The translations under genes and the position numbers were made by a program. A model generated the notes under the pieces. That model did not search any database and was not told where the DNA came from. It saw only the letters and a list, made by a program, of their open reading frames with translations. Of a stretch of DNA of 64,000 nt, positions 55,035-62,407 are shown piece by piece. Source of the DNA: Azoarcus sp. DN11 (GTDB lineage Bacteria > Pseudomonadota > Gammaproteobacteria > Burkholderiales > Rhodocyclaceae); assembly GCF_003628555.1 (NCBI RefSeq), contig NZ_CP021731.1, positions 186,001-250,000 of the forward strand, written 5' to 3'. Every line of letters begins with the position of its first letter. The first letter of the stretch is position 1.

Positions 55035-56621
55035 ATGGCAAGCCGCCGCCTTACAGGGTGGTCGGGTCTGATGGCCGCGCTACTCTGCGTCGCGGGGCCT
55101 GTGGCCGCAATCGAGCTGACTGCTTCCGAACAGGCCGGCAAGCAGATCTTCGTCGAAGGCCGCAGCGCCTCGGGCAGCACCATTGCGGCCCGCGTCGGGG
55201 GCGCGGACACGGCGATACCGGGAACGGTGGTGCCGTGTGCCAACTGCCACGGCGCCGATGGCCGCGGGAGGCGCGAGGGGGGCGTGCGCCCGCCCGACAT
55301 CACCTGGCGGCGGCTTGCCCTTCCTTATGGCCAGCGCATGGAAAACGGGCGCGAACGGCCCGCCTACGACGCGGCGAGCTTCGCGCGCGCGATCACCACC
55401 GGGGTCGATTCCGCCGGCAACCGGCTCGACCCCGCGATGCCGCGCTTCACGATGTCGGCGCGCGACGCCGAGGACCTCACGGCCTACCTGAAGCGCCTCG
55501 AGGACGACGGCGACCCGGGCCTCGCGCAGGACGCCGTGCGCGTCGGCACGCTGCAGCCCGCGACGGGGCTGCTGGCCGAGCTGGGCACGACCGTCACGGC
55601 CATCCTGCGCGGCACTTTCGACGCCGTGAACGCCGGCGGCGGGGTGCACGGCCGGCGCATCGAGCTGGTCGTCGCCGATCCCGGCAGCGATGCCGCGGGC
55701 GCGGAGGCCGCGCTGCGCCGCCTCGTCGACGAGGAAAAGGTGTTCGCCCTCGTCGCGCCGCTGGTGCCGGCGCTCGACGGGCGCCTGGGCGCGCTCGCCG
55801 ACGCCGCGCACATCCCCGTGGTCGGCCCGCTCGCGCAGCTGTCGGCGAGCGGCGGCCGCTTCGTGTTCGATCCGCTGCCCGGCCTCGGCGAGCAGCTCGG
55901 TGCGCTCGGCGAATACGCCGCCGCCACGCTCAAGCTCACGAATCCGCCGGTCGCGATCGTGCATCCGGACGAACCCCGCAGCGCCGCCATCGCCAGCGCG
56001 CTCGCCGGGCGCCTCGCGCGCCACGGCTGGTCGCAGGTGCGCGCCTACGCCTACGTGCCGGGCGCGTTCAACGCCTCCTGGGTGGGCACGGCGGTGGCCG
56101 GCCAGGGCGCGAAGGCGGTCTTCTTCATCGGCCGCGACGCCGACTTCGGCGCGCTCGCCGCGCAGGAGCCGTTGCAGAAGGCGCCGCCGTGGCTGTTCGC
56201 GGCGGCGAACCAGGTCGGCCCGGCCGTGCTGCGGCTGCCCGCGCCGCAAGCCGAGCGCGTGTTCATCGCCTACCCGACCTTGCCGCAGGACTGGAGCCCG
56301 CAAGGCGCGGGCGCGCTGCGTGCGGTGCGCGCCCGCAGCGGCGCGGGCGACCGCCACCCCGCCTTCCAGGTCGGCGCCTACGTCGCGGCGTTGGTGATGG
56401 TGGAAGGCTTCAAGCGCGCCGGGCGCGACGTGAGCCGCGACAAGTTCGTTGCCGCGCTGGAGGGCATGCGTGGCTTCCAGACCGGCGTGGCGCCCGCGAT
56501 CGGCTTCGGCCCCGGGCAGCGCGTCGGCGCGCCGGGCGCCCACATCGTCGGCGTGGATGCGCAGAAGCACATTTTCCGCCCGACCGGCCGCTATGTGCGC
56601 CTTGACACAGTACAAGAATGA
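55035..56621 (+). CDS. cytochrome c fused to a periplasmic ABC-type binding protein domain
   Basis: Predicted 528 residues. Signal peptide about 1-26. Residues 30-152 are a class I cytochrome c with CANCHG at 68-73 and a likely axial Met in MPRFTMSARD. From about 165 the chain becomes a Leu/Ile/Val-binding-protein (type I PBP) fold: VRVGTLQPATGLLAELGTTV, NAGGGVHGRRIELVVADPGSDAAGAEAALRRLVDEEKVFALVAPLV, KAVFFIGRDADFGALAAQ, and VEGFKRAGRDVSRDKFVAALEG. Such a fusion in one protein is unusual. It may sense a ligand while passing electrons. It follows the SCO genes in the multicopper oxidase operon, where Leptothrix mofC also encodes a haem protein. Confidence 0.88.
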   Translation: MASRRLTGWSGLMAALLCVAGPVAAIELTASEQAGKQIFVEGRSASGSTIAARVGGADTAIPGTVVPCANCHGADGRGRREGGVRPPDITWRRLALPYGQRMENGRERPAYDAASFARAITTGVDSAGNRLDPAMPRFTMSARDAEDLTAYLKRLEDDGDPGLAQDAVRVGTLQPATGLLAELGTTVTAILRGTFDAVNAGGGVHGRRIELVVADPGSDAAGAEAALRRLVDEEKVFALVAPLVPALDGRLGALADAAHIPVVGPLAQLSASGGRFVFDPLPGLGEQLGALGEYAAATLKLTNPPVAIVHPDEPRSAAIASALAGRLARHGWSQVRAYAYVPGAFNASWVGTAVAGQGAKAVFFIGRDADFGALAAQEPLQKAPPWLFAAANQVGPAVLRLPAPQAERVFIAYPTLPQDWSPQGAGALRAVRARSGAGDRHPAFQVGAYVAALVMVEGFKRAGRDVSRDKFVAALEGMRGFQTGVAPAIGFGPGQRVGAPGAHIVGVDAQKHIFRPTGRYVRLDTVQE

Positions 56622-56664
56622 GGTGATGAACTAATGTAGTAAATACCGATGGGAGGAGACGGGC

Positions 56665-57387
56665 TTGAGGACAGACCGGGCATCCGGCGGGCACGCCGTC
56701 ACGACGCAGGGAAGGAGAGGAGGGGCCGCGCGCCGCCGTGCGTCGTGCGGTCTGCGGCATGTGACGGCGGCCCTGTGCCTGGTCTGCACCCTCGCGTTGC
56801 CGGCGCCGGCCTCCGCGCAGGAGGTCGGCGTCGCGGCACGCGTCAATGGCGCCGAAATCACCGTCTTCCGCCTCGAACGCCATTTCGAGGACTACCTCCG
56901 GCTCAAGGCGCGCAATGTCGCCGCCATCCGCAGCCCCGACGTGTTCAAGCGCCTCAAGCGCGAAGCGCTCGACCAGCTCATCGACAAGGAGCTGCTGTGG
57001 CAGGAGTCGCAGCGCCGCGGCGTGAAGGTCGATGACGCGGCGGTCGAGGAGATGCGCAGCGGCATCGAATCGGGATTCGCGACGCGCGAGGCCTACGAGC
57101 GCCGCGTCCGCGACGCCGGCTTCGACGAAGCCTCCTACGCCGAATACCTGCGCCGCGAGCTCGCGGCGAGCCGCACCCTGCAGGCGCTCGCGGGCACGCC
57201 CCGGATCAGCGACGAGGACGTGCGGCGCACGCTGGAGCAGGAGCCGGCGCCCGCGGGCATGCCCGAGGCCGAGGCGCAGCGCCAGGTGCGCGCGTACCTG
57301 GCCGCGAGCCGCCGCGCCGAAGCCGGCCGCGAGGCGCTGCAACGATTGCGCGAGTCCGCACGGGTGGAGGTGCTGCAGCCGTTCTGA
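56665..57387 (+). CDS. SurA N-terminal-domain-like periplasmic chaperone without PPIase domain
   Basis: Predicted 240 residues. TTG 56665 is chosen because GGGAGGAG precedes it by about 6 bases; GTG 56761 is a possible alternative that still keeps the signal sequence (AALCLVCTLALPAPASAQ). Mature residues show VGVAARVNGAEITVFRLERHFEDYLRLKARN and LKREALDQLIDKELLWQESQRRGVKVDDAAVEEM, the SurA_N/PpiD helical fold. The parvulin PPIase domain is absent: the protein ends with a helix after residue 180. It is the last gene of the operon. Leptothrix mofB is recalled as a peptidyl-prolyl isomerase-like protein, so a foldase near this oxidase type is expected. Confidence 0.82.
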   Translation: MRTDRASGGHAVTTQGRRGGAARRRASCGLRHVTAALCLVCTLALPAPASAQEVGVAARVNGAEITVFRLERHFEDYLRLKARNVAAIRSPDVFKRLKREALDQLIDKELLWQESQRRGVKVDDAAVEEMRSGIESGFATREAYERRVRDAGFDEASYAEYLRRELAASRTLQALAGTPRISDEDVRRTLEQEPAPAGMPEAEAQRQVRAYLAASRRAEAGREALQRLRESARVEVLQPF

Positions 57388-57445
57388 CGGGCGTCCGGCC
57401 GCATGCCCCGATTTGGGGACTGGCGGCCGGTAGCGGGTGGTTTTT

Positions 57446-57459
57446 CCCCGCTTTCGGGG
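57446..57459. promoter_or_regulatory. candidate enhancer dyad CCCCGCTTTCGGGG (copy 2, reverse orientation)
   Basis: The exact reverse complement of the 14-base sequence at 43826-43839. It lies about 65 bases ahead of the sigma-54 site at 57524. It could also act as a weak hairpin ending the upstream operon, since the run TTTTT lies on its 5' side for leftward reading, so its role is not certain. Confidence 0.45.
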
Positions 57460-57523
57460 GTGAAAAGGGCAACGGATCGGCGAAGTCATCGAAGAAATGG
57501 CCCAATCCGCGGCATGTATCGCG

Positions 57524-57538
57524 TGGCACGCGGCGTGC
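57524..57538 (+). promoter_or_regulatory. sigma-54-type promoter of the response regulator/gspE operon
   Basis: TGGCACG, N4 (CGGC), GTGC matches the consensus TGGCACG-N4-TTGC at all but one base. Transcription would start near 57550, 53 bases ahead of the response regulator ATG at 57603. It is in a 215-base gap after the multicopper oxidase operon. Confidence 0.65.
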
Positions 57539-57602
57539 TGTAGTTGTGTCAAACGGGATCCGGCAGGCGATGCCGGAATCGGCTGGAAAGCGGAGAGCGG
57601 CC

Positions 57603-58148
57603 ATGTCATCCACCACAAGAGTCCTGATCGTCGAGGACGAGGACATCCTCGCAGGCAACCTGCAGGCCTACCTCGAACGCGTCTGCTGCGAAGCCCGCGT
57701 CGCGCCGGACGGAGGCAGTGCGATCCGGTCGATCGATGCCTTTGTCCCGGATGTGCTGGTGCTCGACTATCGCCTGCCCGACATGACCGGCTTCCAGGTG
57801 CTGGACGCGATCCGGTCGCGCTGCGCCCACGCCAACGCGATCCTGATCACGGGGCAGCCGCGCAACGAGGTGCAGCAGGAAGCGGCGCGGCGCGGGATCG
57901 CGCACATCCTGTTCAAACCCTTTCCGCTCGCCGAGTTGTCCAAGGTCGTGTGCAGCATCGGCCCCTACGTTTCGGCGCACATCGCCGGTGATGCGGAGCC
58001 GCACGACGCGCACGGGCCGACGCATCCGGACCGGCGCCAGCACAAGCACAACCGCTTCCCGATGCGGCTGTATGACGGAACCTGGCTGTTCGCGGACCGC
58101 CGGCATGCGCACAAGTCCGGGCAGGATTGCGCAGACGACGAAGAATGA
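57603..58148 (+). CDS. response regulator with receiver domain and short basic C-terminus
   Basis: Predicted 181 residues from ATG 57603, with GGAGAG ahead. The receiver domain occupies residues 1-125: acid pair ED at 11-12, Asp55 in VLDYRLPDMTGFQVL, and Lys in ILFKPFPLAEL. After residue 130 the chain is His/Arg-rich (HDAHGPTHPDRRQHKHNRF) and ends with no recognised output domain. It probably signals by protein contact. It is the first gene of the gspE operon, so it may connect a phosphorelay with secretion. Confidence 0.85.
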   Translation: MSSTTRVLIVEDEDILAGNLQAYLERVCCEARVAPDGGSAIRSIDAFVPDVLVLDYRLPDMTGFQVLDAIRSRCAHANAILITGQPRNEVQQEAARRGIAHILFKPFPLAELSKVVCSIGPYVSAHIAGDAEPHDAHGPTHPDRRQHKHNRFPMRLYDGTWLFADRRHAHKSGQDCADDEE

Positions 58149-58249
58149 GGGCGGAAAGGTGCGGCGGGGCGCAGACGATGGCAGAATCATCGCGCAGCGC
58201 TGCGAAACATGGCAGGGCCGGCCCTTCTGGCCGGAAGGAGACTGATGCA

Positions 58250-59974
58250 ATGGATATGCATGTCATCCCTGAAATGGTCGTACCGGACAGTGCCGAGGGC
58301 GTTGTCCAGAGGCTCGATGTCGCGCTGCTGCGTTCGGCGCGCGACCGCGCCGCGGCCCACGGCCGCCGCATGATCGACGAACTGGAGGAGCTCGCCGGCC
58401 TCGATCCGCGCGAATTCGTGCGCCGCCTTGCCGCCACGCTGCATTACCCGGTGCTGTGCGGCGAGGAGCTTTTCGCCGGCGCGCCGGACTTCTCCAAGGT
58501 GTCGCTCGCCGAGGCCATCAAGCACGAATTCGTGCTCGTGAAGCGTTCGCCGGACGCGGGCGGCGGCCTCATCGGCGTGTTCTCCGACCCCTTCGACGAC
58601 GCGCGCCTCGCGTGGATCGACGAGCGCCTCGGCGGTGCCGAGCTGCATCTGGCGCATCCGGCCGACCTCGCGGCCTGCCTCGCGCGCCACGAGGAGGACT
58701 TCCATGCGATCGACTCGCTCGCCGCGGCGCAGGAGGAATGCGCTGCCGCCGAGGACGTCGAGACGCTCTCGCTCGCCCGCATCAGCGAGGACTCCAGCGT
58801 CGTCGTGAAGCTGGTCAACTCGACCCTCTACGACGCGCTCAAGGCCAAGGCCAGCGACATCCACCTCAGCGCCACCGGCAGCGGCATGGTCATCAAGTAC
58901 CGCGTCGACGGCGTGCTCGACACCGCCAGCCGGGTGCAGGGCGCCGACGTCGCCGAGCAGATGATCTCGCGCGTGAAGGTGATGGCGGAGCTCGACATCG
59001 CCGAGAAGCGCGTGCCGCAGGACGGCCGCTTCAAGGTGTCGATCAAGGGCCGCCAGATCGATTTCCGCGTGTCGATCATCCCCAGCATCTTCGGCGAGGA
59101 CGCCGTGCTGCGCGTGCTCGACAAGCAGGACCTCGCCGACCAGGTGCATGGCGTGCGCCTCGACTCGCTCGGCTTCGAGCCCGACGTGATGAAAACCCTG
59201 CGCCGCCTCGCGAGCGAGCCCTACGGCATGGTGCTCGTCACTGGCCCCACCGGCAGCGGCAAGACCACCACGCTGTACGCGATGCTCACCGAGATCAACC
59301 GCGGCGTCGACAAGATCATCACGATCGAGGACCCGGTCGAATACCAGCTCCCCGGCGTGCTGCAGATCCCGGTCAACGAGAAGAAGGGCCTCACCTTCGC
59401 GCGCGGCCTGCGCTCCATCCTGCGCCACGACCCGGACAAGATCATGGTCGGCGAGATCCGCGACGCCGACACCGCGCAGATCGCCGTGCAGTCGGCGCTC
59501 ACCGGCCACCTCGTGTTCACGACCATCCACGCCAACAACGTGTTCGACGTGATCGGGCGCTTCACGCAGATGGAGGTCGACCCGTACAGCTTCGTTTCGG
59601 CGCTGAACGGCGTGCTCGCGCAGCGCCTGATCCGGCTCGCGTGCCCGCACTGTGCCGTCGAAACGCAGCCGCGGCACGACGAACTCCGTGCCGCCGGCCT
59701 CGATCCGGCCGAGGTCAGGGGCTGGCGCTTCGTGCATAGCCCCGGCTGCGGCCGCTGCCGCGGCACCGGCTACCGTGGCCGCACCGCGATCGCCGAAGTG
59801 CTGCTGCTCGACGACGAACTGCGCCAGACCATCATCGACCACCGGCCCATCGCCGAACTGAAGGAGCTCGCGAAGAAGCGCGGCCTGCGCCTGCTGCGCG
59901 AGTCGGCGCTCGACCTGGTGCGTACCGGCGAGACCACGCTCGAGGAGATCAACCGTGTCACTTTTGTCGCGTGA
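58250..59974 (+). CDS. gspE: type II secretion ATPase GspE
   Basis: Predicted 574 residues. GGAAGGAG precedes ATG 58250. The N-terminal domain (about 1-190) links to the membrane partner. The ATPase core has Walker A GPTGSGKTTTLYA, the Asp box ITIEDPVEYQLP, Walker B IMVGEIRDADTAQIA, and His in TGHLVFTTIHANN. The tetracysteine zinc site is CPHC...CGRC near residue 466-500. It drives pseudopilus assembly with GspF from the cytoplasm. The next gene starts inside its last 20 bases. Confidence 0.95.
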   Translation: MDMHVIPEMVVPDSAEGVVQRLDVALLRSARDRAAAHGRRMIDELEELAGLDPREFVRRLAATLHYPVLCGEELFAGAPDFSKVSLAEAIKHEFVLVKRSPDAGGGLIGVFSDPFDDARLAWIDERLGGAELHLAHPADLAACLARHEEDFHAIDSLAAAQEECAAAEDVETLSLARISEDSSVVVKLVNSTLYDALKAKASDIHLSATGSGMVIKYRVDGVLDTASRVQGADVAEQMISRVKVMAELDIAEKRVPQDGRFKVSIKGRQIDFRVSIIPSIFGEDAVLRVLDKQDLADQVHGVRLDSLGFEPDVMKTLRRLASEPYGMVLVTGPTGSGKTTTLYAMLTEINRGVDKIITIEDPVEYQLPGVLQIPVNEKKGLTFARGLRSILRHDPDKIMVGEIRDADTAQIAVQSALTGHLVFTTIHANNVFDVIGRFTQMEVDPYSFVSALNGVLAQRLIRLACPHCAVETQPRHDELRAAGLDPAEVRGWRFVHSPGCGRCRGTGYRGRTAIAEVLLLDDELRQTIIDHRPIAELKELAKKRGLRLLRESALDLVRTGETTLEEINRVTFVA

Positions 59975-60752
59975 GCGCCTCATCGCGGTACTCGCCCCGG
60001 CGCGGGTGACGCTGCTGCGCGCGGGGCCCGGGCGCCCCACGCCGGGCGGCGCCTGCGACTGCGAGGGCGGCTGGGACGGTGCCGTCGATGCGCTGCAGGG
60101 CCTGCTGCGCGAGGCCGGCGTGCGCCGGAGCGACGTCACGGTCGTGCTCTCCTGCCACTTCGCGCACTTCCGCCTCGTGCCGTGGAGCGACGCGATCAGT
60201 TCGCCCGCCGAACTCGAAGCCTTCGCGCGCATCGGCTTCGAGGACGTCTACGGCGCCGTCGCGGCCGGCTGGGCGCTGCGCATCTCGCCCGAGGCGGCCG
60301 GTCGGCCGCGCGTCGCCGTGGCGATCGAAAAGGCCCTGCTGGAGCGCCTGCACACCATCGTCGAGGGCGCGGGGCTGCGCCTCGCCTCGGTGCAGCCCTA
60401 CCTGATGGCCGCCTACAACCGCCTGCAGCCGAGCCTCGCGCGCGACGACTTCGTGTTCGCCGTCGCCGAGCCGGGCCGCTGCAGCATGCTGCTCGCGCGT
60501 GCCGGCCAGTGGCTCAGCGTGCGCTCCAGCGCGGCCGGCGACAACGAACACGCGGTCGCGGATCTCCTCGAACGCGAATGCGAACTCAACGGCATCGGCG
60601 ACCCGCAGTCGGGGCCGGTGCCGCCGGTATTCATCCATGCCCCGGGGCGCGCCGCGAGCGCGTGGCCGCCGGTGGAAGGCGTCACTCCGCGCGCCCTGAC
60701 GCTGGGCAGCGGGGACGATCCGTGGCAGGACATGGCGCGGGCGGTGGCGTGA
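59955..60752 (+). CDS. PilM/GspL-like cytoplasmic assembly protein
   Basis: Predicted 265 residues from GTG 59955, overlapping gspE by 20 bases. The region GVRRSDVTVVLSCHFAHFRLVPWSDAISS and FARIGFEDVYG looks like the actin-like PilM/MshI/GspL fold. No membrane segment is seen. It should link GspE to the PilN/PilO-like proteins encoded next. Assignment rests on position in the gene order and weak sequence pattern. Confidence 0.7.
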   Translation: MSLLSRERLIAVLAPARVTLLRAGPGRPTPGGACDCEGGWDGAVDALQGLLREAGVRRSDVTVVLSCHFAHFRLVPWSDAISSPAELEAFARIGFEDVYGAVAAGWALRISPEAAGRPRVAVAIEKALLERLHTIVEGAGLRLASVQPYLMAAYNRLQPSLARDDFVFAVAEPGRCSMLLARAGQWLSVRSSAAGDNEHAVADLLERECELNGIGDPQSGPVPPVFIHAPGRAASAWPPVEGVTPRALTLGSGDDPWQDMARAVA

Positions 60753-61297
60753 TGAAACGGCTACAGCTCGACTTCCGTCGTTCGCCCCCCGCCGGTGCCG
60801 GGGGCTGGGCGCTGCTCGCCGTGGGCGCCGTCCTCGCCGGCACGGTGACGTGGGCCGGCGTGCACATCCGGGGCGAGATCGCGGCGCAGGACGCGACCGC
60901 GCGCCAGATCCTCGCCGGCCTGCCCGGGCCCCTGCGCGACAGCAGGCCGGCCGCGGCGGGCGGCAGCGAGCGCGACGGCGCGCTGGCGGGCATGCATCGC
61001 GTGCAGGCGAGCATCGACAACCGCCCCTGGCAGGCGCTGTTCGCGACGCTCGAGGGCCTCGCCAGCGACGACGTCGCGCTGCTGGCGCTGACACCGGACG
61101 CGCGCAAGCACCAGCTCCGCATCACTGCCGAGGCGCGCGACCTCGGCGCGATGCTCGATTACCACCGCAAGCTGGAGGGCACGCCCGCGCTGCGCGACGT
61201 GGCGCTGGTCAGCCACGAGTTCGCCGAGCAGGTGCCGGGCCGGCCGGTGCGCTTCAGCCTCGTCGCAAGCTGGGTGACCGACCATGCCAATCCATAA
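60752..61297 (+). CDS. PilN-like inner-membrane assembly protein
   Basis: Predicted 181 residues, ATG 60752 sharing one base with the previous stop. One membrane segment (about 18-38, AGGWALLAVGAVLAGTVTWAG) follows a short basic cytoplasmic start (MKRLQLDFRRSP), the PilN plan. The rest is a periplasmic ferredoxin-like domain (RPWQALFATLEGLASDDVALLALTPDARKHQLRITAEA). It should form a heterodimer with the PilO-like protein downstream. Family call is by architecture and position. Confidence 0.72.
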   Translation: MKRLQLDFRRSPPAGAGGWALLAVGAVLAGTVTWAGVHIRGEIAAQDATARQILAGLPGPLRDSRPAAAGGSERDGALAGMHRVQASIDNRPWQALFATLEGLASDDVALLALTPDARKHQLRITAEARDLGAMLDYHRKLEGTPALRDVALVSHEFAEQVPGRPVRFSLVASWVTDHANP

Positions 61298-61832
61298 GCT
61301 CACGCTCCACGAAGCCGTGCGCCGCCTGGGCCTGCCCGGCCTCGGCGGCGCCCTCCTGCTGGCCGCCGCCGCGGCCGGCACCCTGTCGGTCGTGCTGCCC
61401 GGCCTCGGGGCGCGCGAGCGCGCCGGGCAGCAGGTGCTGCGCGCGCAGGCCCAGGCCGCCGCCGCCCGACGCGGCGAAGTGCCCGACGCGCTGCCGCCCG
61501 CACGCCAGCTCGACGACTTCTACGCCGGCCTGCCGCCCCAACTCGCCGCGACGAAGGCGATCGACGGCCTGTATACGGCTGCCGACGCGGAAAAAATCTC
61601 CCTCGCGCGCGGCGAATACTCGCTCGCCGTCGAACAGGGCTCCGACATGGCGCGCTACCAGATCCTGCTGCCGGTGCGCGGCACCTACGCGCAACTGCGC
61701 CGCTTCCTCGACGCCGCGATCGCGAAGGTGCCGGGCCTCAGCGTGGAGGACCTGGACATCCAGCGCAAGGAGGTCTCCGAGACCGAGCTCGAAGGCCGCA
61801 TCCGCATGACCCTTTACCTGTCGAGGCGGTGA
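61284..61832 (+). CDS. PilO/GspM-like inner-membrane assembly protein
   Basis: Predicted 182 residues from ATG 61284, overlapping the PilN-like gene by 14 bases. A short cytoplasmic start, one membrane segment (about 22-40, LGGALLLAAAAAGTLSVVLPGL), a helical stalk and a C-terminal domain with YQILLPVRGTYAQLRRFLDAAIAKVPGLSVEDLDIQRKE, which resembles the PilO ferredoxin-like domain. It should pair with the PilN-like protein and connect to the secretin via the next gene's product. Confidence 0.75.
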   Translation: MPIHKLTLHEAVRRLGLPGLGGALLLAAAAAGTLSVVLPGLGARERAGQQVLRAQAQAAAARRGEVPDALPPARQLDDFYAGLPPQLAATKAIDGLYTAADAEKISLARGEYSLAVEQGSDMARYQILLPVRGTYAQLRRFLDAAIAKVPGLSVEDLDIQRKEVSETELEGRIRMTLYLSRR

Positions 61833-62407
61833 TGGCGAACCGGCGTGGGCTCTTCTGGCTGGCATTCCTCGGCGCGGCCGCGGCGCTCGCGGTCATTCCG
61901 GAATTCTTCGACAAGGCGCCCGACGAGGCCGCGCAACCGGTGAGCCGTCCGCGCGCAACGGCGAGCGCACCGCCCGCCGCGCAGGCCGGACAGCTCGCCG
62001 GGCTGCGTTCCGCGGCACCGCCCGCCGCGGGGCAGGACGACGCGGCAAGCGCTGCCGCCCCGAGCGCCCCGGAGGCGGGGCCGGCCGCGCCCCGCCCCGT
62101 GCCTGAACTCTTCGCCGCGCACAGCTGGTACGTCCCGCCCCCGCCGCCCCCGCCGCCGCCCCCCGCCCCGCCGCCCCCGCCCCCGGTGCCCGTCGCGCCG
62201 CCCGTCCCCTACGAATATCTCGGCAAGCTCGCCGACGGCAATTCCGTGCGCGTGTTCCTCGTGCGCGGCGACCGCCCCTACACGGTTTCCGAAGGCGATG
62301 TACTGGACGGCAGCTACAGGGTGCAACGCATCACGGACACCACGATGACGCTCGTCTATCTTCCTCTCAACATGCCCCAAACCTTGCCCGTGGGAAGCAA
62401 ACCATGA
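61832..62407 (+). CDS. PilP/GspC-like protein with poly-proline linker
   Basis: Predicted 191 residues from ATG 61832 (GTG 61829 is possible, overlapping the previous stop). One membrane segment (about 8-24), an Ala/Pro linker, then an extreme proline tract near residue 105 (ten prolines in a row, then PAPPPPPPPVPV), and a C-terminal homology-region domain: YEYLGKLADGNSVRVFLVRGDRPYTVSEGDVLDGSYRVQRITDTTMTLVYL. The last domain is the GspC/PilP HR region that contacts the secretin's N0 domain. Long proline runs stall ribosomes without EF-P. Overlaps the secretin start. Confidence 0.78.
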   Translation: MANRRGLFWLAFLGAAAALAVIPEFFDKAPDEAAQPVSRPRATASAPPAAQAGQLAGLRSAAPPAAGQDDAASAAAPSAPEAGPAAPRPVPELFAAHSWYVPPPPPPPPPPAPPPPPPVPVAPPVPYEYLGKLADGNSVRVFLVRGDRPYTVSEGDVLDGSYRVQRITDTTMTLVYLPLNMPQTLPVGSKP

